Source: Clostridia bacterium (lineage in GTDB: Bacteria; Bacillota; Clostridia; Christensenellales; Aristaeellaceae). From it: a DNA stretch of 64,000 bases. Shown in pieces: positions 49,976-58,831 of this stretch (its first letter is position 1; every line of letters begins with the position of its first letter). Position numbers and translations under genes: made by a program. The stretch is from NCBI GenBank assembly GCA_017464305.1, contig JAFUDS010000015.1:1-64000 (forward strand), given 5' to 3'. The notes under the pieces were generated by a model, which was not told where the DNA came from, did not search any database, and saw only the letters and a program-made list of their open reading frames with translations.

Positions 49976-50299
49976 TCAATCCTCCTCATCATCGTACCTG
50001 GGCGCGGATTCTTTCTTTTTCGCTTCTTCGCTGGCCTTTTCTTTTGCCTCGATGATTGCCAAAAATTCATGTGGCGTGACCAGAACGCCGTCGGCCTCTA
50101 TCGTTTCTCCGCATCCAGGGCAAACCACTCTATACGAATACATTGGCCCCGGCCCGATACGGGGAACGAAAAGCTCGCGTTCCCCCTTTGCGGCCACAAA
50201 TTCACATCTGCATATTTTGCAGTTGAAACGGATGGGCGTTTTCTCACTGACATATTTTTCTGCCAGCAAGAGCTTGGACGGTTCTTTGATAATCAGCAT
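49976..50299 (-). CDS. Zinc-ribbon protein, 107 aa
   Basis: CKICRCEF and CPGCGE form a four-Cys zinc ribbon around residues 27-64. The C-terminus is a charged helix. Function unknown; sits in the early metabolic block. Confidence 0.68.
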   Translation of the reverse strand: MLIIKEPSKLLLAEKYVSEKTPIRFNCKICRCEFVAAKGERELFVPRIGPGPMYSYRVVCPGCGETIEADGVLVTPHEFLAIIEAKEKASEEAKKKESAPRYDDEED

Positions 50300-50316
50300 T
50301 TCGTCTCCCTCCGTAC

Positions 50317-50598
50317 TTAGAAAAGGTGGTCAATATCAACGGTAGCTCGCTTTTCCTCTTTCTCCCATGCTTCTGCATAATGGAGCATTGTTACATCATT
50401 CACGCGCAGCGTTTCAAAGTGACCGTCCGCAAACTCCACCAACGCCACAGGAAAATAAAGCGTTCCTCCGTTATGTCCTCCGATCATCATAGAAGGTGGA
50501 ACAATCTCGCTCCCTTGAAAAAATCCATGAAAACGAGCCGTTTCTATCTCCACTGTCCTACTATTTGGAGCCTTGCACAGCCATAAATCCGTACTCAT
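50317..50598 (-). CDS. Small hypothetical protein, 93 aa
   Basis: From ATG 50598 (GGAGGAGG). Beta-rich with FQGSEIVPPSMMIGGHNGG and an acidic end. Overlaps nothing and precedes the next gene by few bases. Not recognised. Confidence 0.65.
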   Translation of the reverse strand: MSTDLWLCKAPNSRTVEIETARFHGFFQGSEIVPPSMMIGGHNGGTLYFPVALVEFADGHFETLRVNDVTMLHYAEAWEKEEKRATVDIDHLF

Positions 50599-50600
50599 CC

Positions 50601-51050
50601 TCACAGCCTCCTCCGCGCATACTCGGCCATCAGCAGCGCCTCGGCCAGTCCATCATCATCTTTCTTGGATTTTGGCGTTTTGTGCAGCCGATCTCCCACA
50701 TCCGGGAAAAGTCGGCGGCAAGCCTCGGTGGAAAGCTGCTTGGAATCGTTCAGGGAAAAATCCTTTTTCCAAACCCTGGGCCGCACCAACTGATAACTGC
50801 AGCCATTGGCTTCCAAGGCACCCTGAATCCATCCGAAATTTTCACCGAAGCAGAAGGTGGACGCCACGCCCTGGCCGGGCATGGAGGCCACATGTTCCAG
50901 GCAGCACACACAATCCAGGCGGCTATAAAGCCCGATGATTTTTAGGTATGCCTCTTTGGAAAAGGTCGCCAGCTCCAAAATCTTTCTTTCCTCGGTTATC
51001 ACCGCTATCGCCCCGGACTTTCCGGGATCAATGCCTATAAAGTATTTCAT
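50601..51050 (-). CDS. RuvC-like Holliday junction resolvase
   Basis: 149 aa. IGIDPGKSGAIAV (first Asp), CLEHV (Glu) and KDDDGLAEALLMAEY (last acidic pair) complete an RNase-H-type resolvase of the RuvC/YqgF-like phage group. It resolves branched replication intermediates before packaging. Confidence 0.87.
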   Translation of the reverse strand: MKYFIGIDPGKSGAIAVITEERKILELATFSKEAYLKIIGLYSRLDCVCCLEHVASMPGQGVASTFCFGENFGWIQGALEANGCSYQLVRPRVWKKDFSLNDSKQLSTEACRRLFPDVGDRLHKTPKSKKDDDGLAEALLMAEYARRRL

Positions 51051-51060
51051 AGGCTCCTCC

Positions 51061-51273
51061 TCACTTGAAAATCTTGCCCGTATACCGATCCCGCAGCTCT
51101 ATCCTGTTCACGATCTCAAACCCCAGCTCATCAGCCAGACGGCGAAGGTTTTCCATTGCCCGCCTCGCTCTGGCATCCCGGCGGCGCTCCTCCCGGATCG
51201 CGTTATTGATGGCTTTGTGGGCCGTGGGATCGGGATACCCCTCAACATTGCGATATGGGACACCCCGGCCCAT
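51061..51273 (-). CDS. Small basic hypothetical protein, 70 aa
   Basis: Arg-rich central helix (AIREERRRDARARRAMENLRR is its core, residues about 25-45). Ends DRYTGKIFK. Probably nucleic-acid binding by charge only. Confidence 0.62.
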   Translation of the reverse strand: MGRGVPYRNVEGYPDPTAHKAINNAIREERRRDARARRAMENLRRLADELGFEIVNRIELRDRYTGKIFK

Positions 51274-51277
51274 GCTC

Positions 51278-51421
51278 TCACCGCCCCAGCCGGAAATAGA
51301 CGGCGCTCAGCAGGTCAACCGGCTTGCAGATCGGATAGGTGACAATGAAAATCACCATGATCAGCGCCCTTGCCAATCCTTTGAAGAAACGGGCCAGCGC
51401 CCACTTGGTATAGGTGTTCAT
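51278..51421 (-). CDS. Small membrane protein, 47 aa
   Basis: Read directly: MNTYTKWALARFFKG, then a hydrophobic segment LIMVIFIVTYPIC, ending YFRLGR. Overlaps the start of the preceding DnaC-like stop by 4 bases (ATGA). One membrane helix; role unknown. Confidence 0.6.
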   Translation of the reverse strand: MNTYTKWALARFFKGLARALIMVIFIVTYPICKPVDLLSAVYFRLGR

Positions 51422-52281
51422 ACTGTATCCTCCTCATCCAGTCTCAGAAGTTTCCGGGCCATATCGGCCTTTTCTTTGGCAATCCCCATCCGGCGGCTCT
51501 CACCGTTTACCCGGACGGTCTGACACATTTCCATGATCCGCTCATAGATGCGGCGCTTTTCCAGGCTCTTTTCCTGCTCCATGAGCGCAGGGGACAAATT
51601 GGTGGTGACGATCAGGGGCTTCTTGGCCTTATACCGGGCATTGACAATCTCATAGGTCTGCTCGGTCATGTACTCGGTATCCCGCTGCACCCCGAAATCA
51701 TCCAGGATCAGGAGCCGCGCCCCGGCGATCTCCCGGAAAACCTCCTCCCGATCCTCATTGAAGTCTTTCCCGGCCTCGGCCACCAGGTTTTGCACCGTGC
51801 TCATCAGCACATAATTTCCATGATCGATCAGGGCATTGGCGATACATCCGGCCAGGAAGGACTTGCCCACGCCGACCTCCCCATAGAGCATGAGGCCAAT
51901 ATTATGGGCCATGAACTGCTCAAACTCCGCCACATACCGTCGGGCGATCCTGGACGCTTTTTCATCCCGGCGATCATCATCCGCGAAGGTGTATCCCAAG
52001 TACAGATCATCGGCAAGCCCCTGGCGCCGCATGGCCTCAATGCGATCCCTGGCCTCCCTGGCTTTCTGCCGGGCCTCCTCCTCCCGCTGCTTTTTCTTCA
52101 TGCACTCACATGGGACGGGGACGACGGAGGGCGGCTGATCCGGGAAAATCTGGATGCGAAATTCCTTTTTTTCATTGCACACGCCGCAGCGCAGCAGCCC
52201 GTCCTCCTCATCCCGATAATCCCCCATCAGCTCCTCCGCCGGGCGGATCGCGTCTTTGAGGACCGCATGAAATAGGGACAT
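51418..52281 (-). CDS. DnaC-like helicase loader
   Basis: 287 aa. Four-Cys zinc site at the N-terminus (C32, C35, C58, C60), Walker A GEVGVGKS (134-141), Walker B LLILDDFG (190-197) and a sensor TTNLS. Loads the host DnaB helicase at the phage origin. Coupled to the replisome organiser by a 1-base overlap. Confidence 0.92.
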   Translation of the reverse strand: MSLFHAVLKDAIRPAEELMGDYRDEEDGLLRCGVCNEKKEFRIQIFPDQPPSVVPVPCECMKKKQREEEARQKAREARDRIEAMRRQGLADDLYLGYTFADDDRRDEKASRIARRYVAEFEQFMAHNIGLMLYGEVGVGKSFLAGCIANALIDHGNYVLMSTVQNLVAEAGKDFNEDREEVFREIAGARLLILDDFGVQRDTEYMTEQTYEIVNARYKAKKPLIVTTNLSPALMEQEKSLEKRRIYERIMEMCQTVRVNGESRRMGIAKEKADMARKLLRLDEEDTV

Positions 52282-53126
52282 TACAGATCACCACCCCATC
52301 CTTTGGCCGCCTGCGGCGGCTGATTTCCATTCGCGGCTTCGGTATCCTTGCGGCCAGCCCTGGCCTGATCCACCGTCCTGATCCCTTCCACCACGTATCG
52401 GCTCAGAATTTTGCTCACATACGACCAGGCTCTTTTTCCGTGCCCGCAAGCATCATCCACAGCAAACTTTATCAATTCATCCGATAACCCATCCTCCATG
52501 AAGGAGCGAAGCTCCTCATAATTCCCCGGCGACATGCCCCGGAGGCACATATCGCAATACTGAACCGCCGACATATCAGCAGCAGAAGGGGGAATCCCCG
52601 TTATGTCACGTTCTTCTTCTCTGCTATTGTTATCTTCTGTTATATCTTCTTCTCTCTTCTCTTCTTTTGTAGGAGCGTGACATGGCGTGACATGTTCAAT
52701 CGCGTCACGCGTGACAGAAGCGTTACGCGGCGTGACAGGATCACCGGCGTCACGGTTTTTTCCATTGGCTTTCTTATCCCGGAATCGCTGTTGCCGGATG
52801 CGGTCATTTTCCCGGCGCCTATCCTCTTTATCCATCAATGCCCCGGCATAAACTCCCCAATCATGGATCAGGCCGGGAGGATCAAGCCACCCGCACTCAC
52901 TCAGGGCATCCATCAGCATCTTCGGCTTCTTGTCCCAGAAGCAAGCCCTCGCAATGGCTCCATCCGGGAACTTTGTCAAATCCCCATCGGGCGCGTTGAT
53001 CAGCGCCCACGTCCACAGAAATACAACTATTCCACCCGCCGCATATTGTTCGATTTTTAATTTGTCGGCGAGATCATAGGTTTTCGGATGTTCGCGCAGC
53101 GTATCATAAACGCTTATCCACCCCAT
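52281..53126 (-). CDS. Replisome organiser (winged helix + DnaD-like)
   Basis: 281 aa from ATG 53126 (AAGGAGG upstream). Residues 1-115 are a winged-helix region (VYDTLREHPKTYDLADKL), 120-190 a polar linker encoded by the iteron DNA, and about 200-260 a DnaD-like C-terminus (YEELRSFMEDGLSDELIKFAVDDA). It binds the origin and recruits the loader. Confidence 0.85.
   Translation of the reverse strand: MGWISVYDTLREHPKTYDLADKLKIEQYAAGGIVVFLWTWALINAPDGDLTKFPDGAIARACFWDKKPKMLMDALSECGWLDPPGLIHDWGVYAGALMDKEDRRRENDRIRQQRFRDKKANGKNRDAGDPVTPRNASVTRDAIEHVTPCHAPTKEEKREEDITEDNNSREEERDITGIPPSAADMSAVQYCDMCLRGMSPGNYEELRSFMEDGLSDELIKFAVDDACGHGKRAWSYVSKILSRYVVEGIRTVDQARAGRKDTEAANGNQPPQAAKGWGGDL
52640..52755. 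other. ori: Candidate replication origin (iterons inside organiser gene)
   Basis: Four direct copies of GCGTGACA at 52675, 52685, 52709 and 52730, two inverted GCGTCAC at 52702 and 52747, a near copy at 52720 and a perfect 12-bp palindrome GTCACGCGTGAC (52704-52715). Beside them is a 50-bp pyrimidine/AT-rich tract (52621-52670). Origins inside the linker of the initiator gene are common in temperate phages. Confidence 0.7.
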
Positions 53127-53167
53127 CTTGCAAACCTCCTTTCCGTTGTATTTCTGATTTCTGAGGA

Positions 53168-53198
53168 GGCAGGGCCGGATTATCATTCCGGCCCTGCC
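53168..53198. other. Strong hairpin without U-tract
   Basis: A perfect 12-bp stem with a 7-nt loop in the 80-bp gap between the DUF2303-like gene and the replisome organiser. No T-run follows on either strand, so it is more likely an RNA processing or stability element than a terminator. Confidence 0.6.
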
Positions 53199-53206
53199 GG
53201 GGATCA

Positions 53207-54007
53207 TCAGCCGATCACGACCAGGTTCAGGCCGGCGAGCTGCTTTACCAGATAGGCGGCGATAGACTTGACGGCGGTATTCTTCCACTTGCCGCCGTCG
53301 GCCTCAAACAAAGCCGCCTGCTTGCCCTCTTTGATGCGGAGGACAAAGGAGGACACGGGCTGCTCCACCTCGGTGAAGGTACGCATGGGACGCAGCCAGG
53401 CGGGATTTTTGAAAATGCTGGTGGATACCTCGGCCACACCCGCTTTCATGGTGAGGCGCTGAGAAATGCCATCATCCGCCACCTGCTCGCTCTGCTCCTC
53501 TTTGATGTTATTGACCACCTTCAGCACGGCATCCCGGTTATCATCCTGGATGTAGCACGTCTGGATGTTGACAAAGAGGGATTCAGAATCGATGTAGCGG
53601 TTGAGGGGGATTTCCGGGGCGGCATAGCGGCACTCGGCCAGCTTGACGCGCTCTTTATAGAAGCCGCGAACCTCGGTATAGACGGATACCTTCGTGGGGC
53701 TTTCCACCACCACCAGGGCGGCGGGATTTTCCTTGGCAAAGAAGTGATCCGTGTCCGCCTTGATCCACTTGACCAGGCCATCCAGGGTATAGGGGATGAA
53801 GGGATCGGGTCTATACTCGCGGTCAGGTTCAGGAACAGGGACAGGTTCCAGCTCATTGTTGACATAAAGGTGGGGAACATCATGGATCATCACCACGCGG
53901 GGAACATCCTCGGCCTTGGCGCGGTTGCTTTCCAGCTCCACGCCCTTATCGATCAGCAGTTGGGCCAGCTCAGTCAGGTCGGTGCATTTCATCATTTCGT
54001 TATCCAT
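53207..54007 (-). CDS. DUF2303/YfdQ-like protein, 266 aa
   Basis: YTLDGLVKWIKADTDHFFAKEN and VVNNIKEEQSEQVADDG are typical of the YfdQ/DUF2303 phage family found in recombination and replication operons. Biochemical role unknown. GGAGGTTGTC before 54007. Confidence 0.7.
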   Translation of the reverse strand: MDNEMMKCTDLTELAQLLIDKGVELESNRAKAEDVPRVVMIHDVPHLYVNNELEPVPVPEPDREYRPDPFIPYTLDGLVKWIKADTDHFFAKENPAALVVVESPTKVSVYTEVRGFYKERVKLAECRYAAPEIPLNRYIDSESLFVNIQTCYIQDDNRDAVLKVVNNIKEEQSEQVADDGISQRLTMKAGVAEVSTSIFKNPAWLRPMRTFTEVEQPVSSFVLRIKEGKQAALFEADGGKWKNTAVKSIAAYLVKQLAGLNLVVIG

Positions 54008-54048
54008 TTGACAACCTCCATTCTTTTATTTCCAACAGGCCGACGGCC

Positions 54049-54429
54049 TTAATTGGTCTGTGCTTCGGGAGCCTTGAACTCCACCACGTTAGGCGCTGCC
54101 TGCACATTACCCTCCATGTCAATTTGTCCGGGAATCTGATCGGTGCGCTCGGTGACGATCACGCTGCCATCATCCCTCTGGTACATGAGGACGGTCTGCT
54201 GCACAGGCACCGGCGGCGCCAGCTTGGACTTCACATCGAAGCTCATACTGGCAGCATCACGGTTCTGGTTGGGCTTGAAGGTAAAGGTCAGGGTGACGCT
54301 GCGCTTCTGCTCCGGGTTGGTGTTGGGATCAAAGATATTGCCCCACACTTTATCCAGCTCACGCTTGAAACGCTCATTGACAGCGCCATCCATCACTTGA
54401 TCCAGGGACTTGATCTCTCTCGAAGGCAT
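54049..54429 (-). CDS. Hypothetical replication-operon protein, 126 aa
   Basis: MPSREIKSLDQVMDG, then KRSVTLTFTFKPNQNRDAA. This small protein is a usual neighbour of DUF2303-like genes in Firmicutes phages. Beta-rich middle, unstructured end. Role unknown. Confidence 0.68.
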   Translation of the reverse strand: MPSREIKSLDQVMDGAVNERFKRELDKVWGNIFDPNTNPEQKRSVTLTFTFKPNQNRDAASMSFDVKSKLAPPVPVQQTVLMYQRDDGSVIVTERTDQIPGQIDMEGNVQAAPNVVEFKAPEAQTN

Positions 54430-54454
54430 GGGTTTTCACATCCTTTCAAAACTT

Positions 54455-55201
54455 TCAAAATGGTGCCAGCTCCAACGGGATTTCCATTTGAGCATCGGCG
54501 GCAACGGTATCAATGCCGGTGGATTCCAGGATTTCCTTGACCATCCGGCGCTCATCGGATCGCTGATCCGACAGGTGGCAGAGGATGATCTTCCGGGTGA
54601 CGGTCAGATCATTAAGGGAAAGAGCCTCCTCAAGCCTCCCCAGGGACATGTGCGACTTTTTCAATCTGTTTCTCAGCTCTATATCAATCAGGCCATCATA
54701 GAGCATCCGATCCAGCTGATCCTCGCAGTAGTTACACTCCACCAGCCAATAGTGCATACCGGGGAAGGTCCGTCTGAGGTAGAAGGTATCGGTGGCATAG
54801 AGAAGCTTTTCGTTGGTGGCATTGTTGCGGATCACAAAGCCCATCGGCTCGGCGGCGTCATGCTCCGTAGGGAATGGAAATACCTGATACCGGCCCAGGC
54901 TCACGCTCCAATCCTTATAGGCGTAGCATTGGCTCCACAGCCGGGGCTTGTCCCCCTGGATCGCCGCCCAGGTGCCAGCGCTGGCGTAGACCTTGATCCC
55001 TCTCTTTGCCAGGTCATACGCAGCCTTGGCGTGATCCATGTGCTCATGCGTGATCAGGCAGCCAACGATCTCCTCAGGATTATCAATCGCCTCCATGATC
55101 CGGCGGATGGGGAGCCCGGCGTCCAGGATGAGGATTTCGTCCCCATCCTGGAGCAGATAGCAATTTCCACGGCTGCCGGTAGACAGCACTTTCAGCCTCA
55201 T
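54455..55201 (-). CDS. MBL-fold metallo-hydrolase (possible recombination nuclease)
   Basis: 248 aa from ATG 55201, right behind the RecT stop. THEHMDH (51-57) is the metal motif, with GSRGNCYLL and LDAG before it and CHLSDQRSDE later. Resembles YycJ/WalJ-type proteins with DNA exonuclease activity. It lies between RecT and small replication genes, and no YqaJ or RecE exonuclease is present, so it may supply the end-resecting activity. Confidence 0.8.
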   Translation of the reverse strand: MRLKVLSTGSRGNCYLLQDGDEILILDAGLPIRRIMEAIDNPEEIVGCLITHEHMDHAKAAYDLAKRGIKVYASAGTWAAIQGDKPRLWSQCYAYKDWSVSLGRYQVFPFPTEHDAAEPMGFVIRNNATNEKLLYATDTFYLRRTFPGMHYWLVECNYCEDQLDRMLYDGLIDIELRNRLKKSHMSLGRLEEALSLNDLTVTRKIILCHLSDQRSDERRMVKEILESTGIDTVAADAQMEIPLELAPF

Positions 55202-55202
55202 A

Positions 55203-56078
55203 TCAGAATCCCGGTTCAGCGTCGGGATCGCTCTCAGCCTCAGTAGCATCCGCCTGGGCGTCACTCAGGATTTCCCCGGTTCCCTGATCCACCACCTCGG
55301 CGGCATCCACGACCTCGGCAGGAAGGGCGCCGGCGGGAGCATCATCAATGATCATGGGAGCGCCGTTGGCATTGGCGCTCACCTCGGCCTCCACTTCCTT
55401 GTCGGCGTCATAGGCGGCGGCGGTCATATACTCCACGGACATGAACCCATACTTGCTCAGAATCTGCCGGAGCATGGTCTTACATGCCATGGCGTCAAAG
55501 TCCGTATGCCAGGGGGAGGACTGCATACTCCAACTGCGGCTCTTTTTCTTCGCGTGCTCCGTGATCTTTTCGCGGGTCCAATAGATCGCCTTGTAGAAGC
55601 CGTTGAGCATCTGGAAATAGGCGAAGTAGCCGATGGCCTTATCGCTCTTGGCCTCGCCGGTGATTTCCAATTCGCCAGTGACGCGGTTGAACTTGGCCGT
55701 TTCGCCCTCATACACACAGTCGGCATTGATGCTCTTGTACTGGCCTGTACGCATAGCCAACTGGATATAGCCACGATAGCCCATGATGAAGGTGGGGATG
55801 GATTCGCCTTTTTTGTTCTTGAAGGGGACGATGTAGGCAAACCCCAGGCTCTTTGTGATGGGAAGCTTCAGCACGGCGGCTTTCATGGCTTCACCCATAA
55901 CCAGCTTCGGATCGCAGAGCATCAGATTTCCGTCGCTGGTATAGAGGTCAAGCAGGGAGGCCAGGAAGGTGTTTTTGGATTCGCCCAACAGCCCCTCCAA
56001 TTTGTTCTGCACCGCCTGGCCTTCACAGTAGGCTTTCATCAGGGCGACAGGGCTTTGCTGCTTCTTGACTTCGGACAT
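55203..56078 (-). CDS. recT: RecT single-strand annealing recombinase
   Basis: 291 aa from ATG 56078 (GGAGGTATTTGAAA). Core motifs ALMKAYCEGQAVQNKLEGLL-type N-terminus, AYIVPFKN, FIMGYRGYIQLAMRTGQYKSI-type strand and DFDAMACKTMLRQILSKYG follow RecT throughout, then an acidic Ala-rich tail. Anneals strands during phage recombination. Confidence 0.92.
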   Translation of the reverse strand: MSEVKKQQSPVALMKAYCEGQAVQNKLEGLLGESKNTFLASLLDLYTSDGNLMLCDPKLVMGEAMKAAVLKLPITKSLGFAYIVPFKNKKGESIPTFIMGYRGYIQLAMRTGQYKSINADCVYEGETAKFNRVTGELEITGEAKSDKAIGYFAYFQMLNGFYKAIYWTREKITEHAKKKSRSWSMQSSPWHTDFDAMACKTMLRQILSKYGFMSVEYMTAAAYDADKEVEAEVSANANGAPMIIDDAPAGALPAEVVDAAEVVDQGTGEILSDAQADATEAESDPDAEPGF

Positions 56079-56118
56079 TTTCAAATACCTCCGTATTCTC
56101 CGCCTCAAAGGGCGGGAT

Positions 56119-58089
56119 TTAATTTATCTCCACCCGCATATCCTCATCATCGGATACGCTGAGGGTGATGATCTGGCCCTCGGTGCGCGGCACAAAATTC
56201 ACGCGCTCACGATTATCAAAGAAACAAGGGAGCTGGATGCCGTACTGCCTGGACAGCACATTGATCACCTCTATATCCGCATGGAGCTTGGAGGCGGTAT
56301 TGGAGGAGGCGTAGGTCACGGCGGAATTGCCACAGGGGATCAGGCAGACACAGGTATCCGTGATCCCGCCGTTGATCTGCGTGTTGAACAGCTTCCAGCG
56401 CAGGGTCGGGAACAGATCATTGATACTCTCCTCCAAGAGCCCGCAGCGATCCGTGATGAAGCGCTCGGCCAGCATGATCATTTTTTCAACGGCGGCGATC
56501 TTATCTCCAACCTCCCGATGGGCGGCTTCCAGCTCCTCGATCCGGCGCTGCAAGGCCTCCGCCTGATCGCGCCGGAGCAAAACGGCCTGATACTTGTCCA
56601 GCACCTCTTTGGCCTGCTGGCGCTCCACCTGGAGATTATCAATCCGATCCCCGGAGGTCTGCTGCCCTCCGGCGGCAAGGGATTCGGCTTCTTTCTGCAA
56701 TTCGATATAATGGGGATCGTCATAGCAGGGGAGCGGCTGTTTATCCAGGTCGGCCAGGGCATCCCGCAGCCCGGACAGGATTTTTCCGTTCTCGGTGCTG
56801 TCCTCCTCGGTCTGCTGCTGCCCGTCCACAAGGTTCTGGATCGCTCTGCAAGCATCATTCACCCGGAAGGCGGCATCCTGGCCGCGCTTCTTGATCCGCT
56901 CCAGCTTGGCTTTTTTCTCCTCGGCAAATGTCAGCTTGGCCTTGGCGATAATGACCTCCAACTGCTCGCGGGGGAGCGTCTGGCCGCAGGTCGGGCACTC
57001 GTCGCTAATCGTGGTCGCATCCCACGTCTCCGAATAGGCGACGGAATACTCATTGCGGAGCTGTTCCCTCTCGGCCTCCGCCGCGTCCCGTTCCTTGGTA
57101 CGGCGATCCAGATCGGCCTTGATGGTATCCAGCCGGGCCGCATACTGCATGGCCGTATCCTCGCGCATCTTAATTTCACGGGTGATCTTCTCCCGCTCCA
57201 TCGTGCGGAGGCGGCGGGCGTCGTCCTGCATATAGAGCATCTGCTGATTGACGGCAATGATCCGGGCCTGGGTCGCATCCCCGCCGGAGATGCCGGCTTT
57301 CTCGGCAGCGATCAGCTGATCGATTTTTTCAATGGTTTCCGTCCGTTCCTTGACCATGAACTCCGCATTGCGGATTTCCTCATCAGTTACAACCGGGATA
57401 GAACGGCTCGCCTCATCGATGCGCACGGGGATCATATCGGCATCCCGGCGAAGGCCACGGAGCTGATCCTGCAGCACTTTCCGAATATCCTCCACCTTGA
57501 TCCCGCGCTGCTCACACTCAGTATGGAGATCGGCATATTCGGGCTTCTGCCACATGATCGCATCCACATCGGCCCCGGACAGGCTGAGCAGGATCGCCCT
57601 GCGTTTTTTCCAATCTGCGGCATTGAAGGCGCTCATGGTGGCGATCATGGGGAAGGTATCTTCATCGGCAATGGCAGAGATACGTTTGTGGAAGTCGTTG
57701 GCCCCGGTTTCCACTCCATTGATCCAATAGGTACTCACATTCCCCTGATAGGTGCGCTCGGACTGGCCGCGCTTTTTCACCCAGTTTTCCCGCTGCATCC
57801 TTTTGAGGACAAAGGGCGCATCATCCAGACGGCAGGAAAGCTCTACCATCGTTTCCAGGTCGTGAACCTCATTGCCGGAGGCATCCAGCGGCTTCTCGTG
57901 GAAATCATCGGAGCCAGGAGCATGACCGGCGCTGTCCTTGTTAAACAGCACCCAATAGAACGCATCCGCAACGGTGGTCTTTCCGACACCGTTCTGAGCA
58001 TAAATGGCGGTGTTCATCCCGAACTGGATTTCCAGGGCCTTCGTGCCCTTGAAGTTTTCAATTTTGATCTTGTCAATGACTAACTGCAT
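56119..58089 (-). CDS. Rad50/SbcC-like AAA ATPase with zinc hook
   Basis: 656 aa. Walker A NGVGKTT (33-39), long coiled coils, CPTC zinc hook at 365-368, a LSLSG-like signature earlier and a compact C-terminal lobe. Relatives in phages stand beside RecT and are thought to process DNA ends. It lacks an SbcD partner; the MBL protein may take that place. Confidence 0.87.
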   Translation of the reverse strand: MQLVIDKIKIENFKGTKALEIQFGMNTAIYAQNGVGKTTVADAFYWVLFNKDSAGHAPGSDDFHEKPLDASGNEVHDLETMVELSCRLDDAPFVLKRMQRENWVKKRGQSERTYQGNVSTYWINGVETGANDFHKRISAIADEDTFPMIATMSAFNAADWKKRRAILLSLSGADVDAIMWQKPEYADLHTECEQRGIKVEDIRKVLQDQLRGLRRDADMIPVRIDEASRSIPVVTDEEIRNAEFMVKERTETIEKIDQLIAAEKAGISGGDATQARIIAVNQQMLYMQDDARRLRTMEREKITREIKMREDTAMQYAARLDTIKADLDRRTKERDAAEAEREQLRNEYSVAYSETWDATTISDECPTCGQTLPREQLEVIIAKAKLTFAEEKKAKLERIKKRGQDAAFRVNDACRAIQNLVDGQQQTEEDSTENGKILSGLRDALADLDKQPLPCYDDPHYIELQKEAESLAAGGQQTSGDRIDNLQVERQQAKEVLDKYQAVLLRRDQAEALQRRIEELEAAHREVGDKIAAVEKMIMLAERFITDRCGLLEESINDLFPTLRWKLFNTQINGGITDTCVCLIPCGNSAVTYASSNTASKLHADIEVINVLSRQYGIQLPCFFDNRERVNFVPRTEGQIITLSVSDDEDMRVEIN

Positions 58090-58126
58090 TTTTCACAGCC
58101 TCCTATCTCAAATAGGGATTTTTTCT

Positions 58127-58390
58127 TTACCGGGCCTGGGCCTGAGGAAATCTCACTGTGTTATCATCCTGATACATGGGGGAGGGAGCTTCATAGGCCG
58201 CCAGATAATACTCCCTGCCCGCACGGTAGGCATCGTTGACACGCAGATTCAGGATCGTTTCCTGAGAGGTTTTCAGCTCATCCTTCATGGGCGCCTCCCG
58301 ATCCGAAGCCCATTTGTCAATTCCCAAACGGGTCAAAAACCCAAGGGCGAAGCACGACACGGCCAGGATCACAAACACATAACTGATCAT
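58127..58390 (-). CDS. Small membrane protein, 87 aa
   Basis: One N-terminal hydrophobic segment (about 3-20), then a soluble helix ending VRFPQAQAR. Start overlaps the upstream stop. Not recognised. Confidence 0.65.
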   Translation of the reverse strand: MISYVFVILAVSCFALGFLTRLGIDKWASDREAPMKDELKTSQETILNLRVNDAYRAGREYYLAAYEAPSPMYQDDNTVRFPQAQAR

Positions 58391-58572
58391 TGGTTTTTCT
58401 CCCCTTCCTTGATTATCTGCTCACACTTTTCGATTCGCTTATCCAAGGCCATGATCACGGCAGCCGGAGCGCGGCGTTTTACCATTGCCGCCCGTTCCGC
58501 TTTCATATCCTCAATGGATCGCTGGGCCGCACGGATCATGGCCTTATCGCCGGAGAACGTGTCCATCGGCAT
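58387..58572 (-). CDS. Small helical protein, about 61 aa
   Basis: Basic coiled-coil-like sequence (SIEDMKAERAAMVKRRAPAA is its centre). The start is uncertain: ATG at 58572 or 58566 after GGAGAGGGG; the ATG at 58587 would place the site inside the gene. Not recognised. Confidence 0.58.
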   Translation of the reverse strand: MPMDTFSGDKAMIRAAQRSIEDMKAERAAMVKRRAPAAVIMALDKRIEKCEQIIKEGEKNQ

Positions 58573-58831
58573 CCATCCCCTCTCCATAGGCGCTCTTTTT
58601 GATCCTGGGCCTCGCGGGCTTAATCTCAGGCCGGGCCACCGCCGCTCGGATCACCTTCCGCTGTTCCAGCCAAATCAGGAGATCGGAGCGATACACCCGC
58701 AACCGGGGCCTGGCCTCGCTCCGCCCCATGTTGATGCAGGGCATGGTTTTCATCAGCCTGGCCGCAGACCTGGGGGTGATACCCCCGATGTGCTCGGCCA
58801 CCTGGTATTTATCCATCAACGGGTTTTCCAT
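58544..58831 (-). CDS. HTH (excisionase-like) protein, 95 aa
   Basis: From ATG 58831 (GGGAGGTGG). KYQVAEHIGGITPRSAARLM then RLRVYRSDLLIWLEQR is the winged-HTH of MerR/excisionase-type proteins, followed by a basic tail. It is the best candidate excisionase near the switch, though attP lies about 4.6 kb away. Confidence 0.72.
   Translation of the reverse strand: MENPLMDKYQVAEHIGGITPRSAARLMKTMPCINMGRSEARPRLRVYRSDLLIWLEQRKVIRAAVARPEIKPARPRIKKSAYGEGMDADGHVLRR

Noticed and set aside
56065-58083. 672-codon open frame on the + strand opposite the Rad50-like gene
   Set aside because: Antisense shadow of a GC-rich gene with clear Walker and zinc-hook motifs on the - strand.
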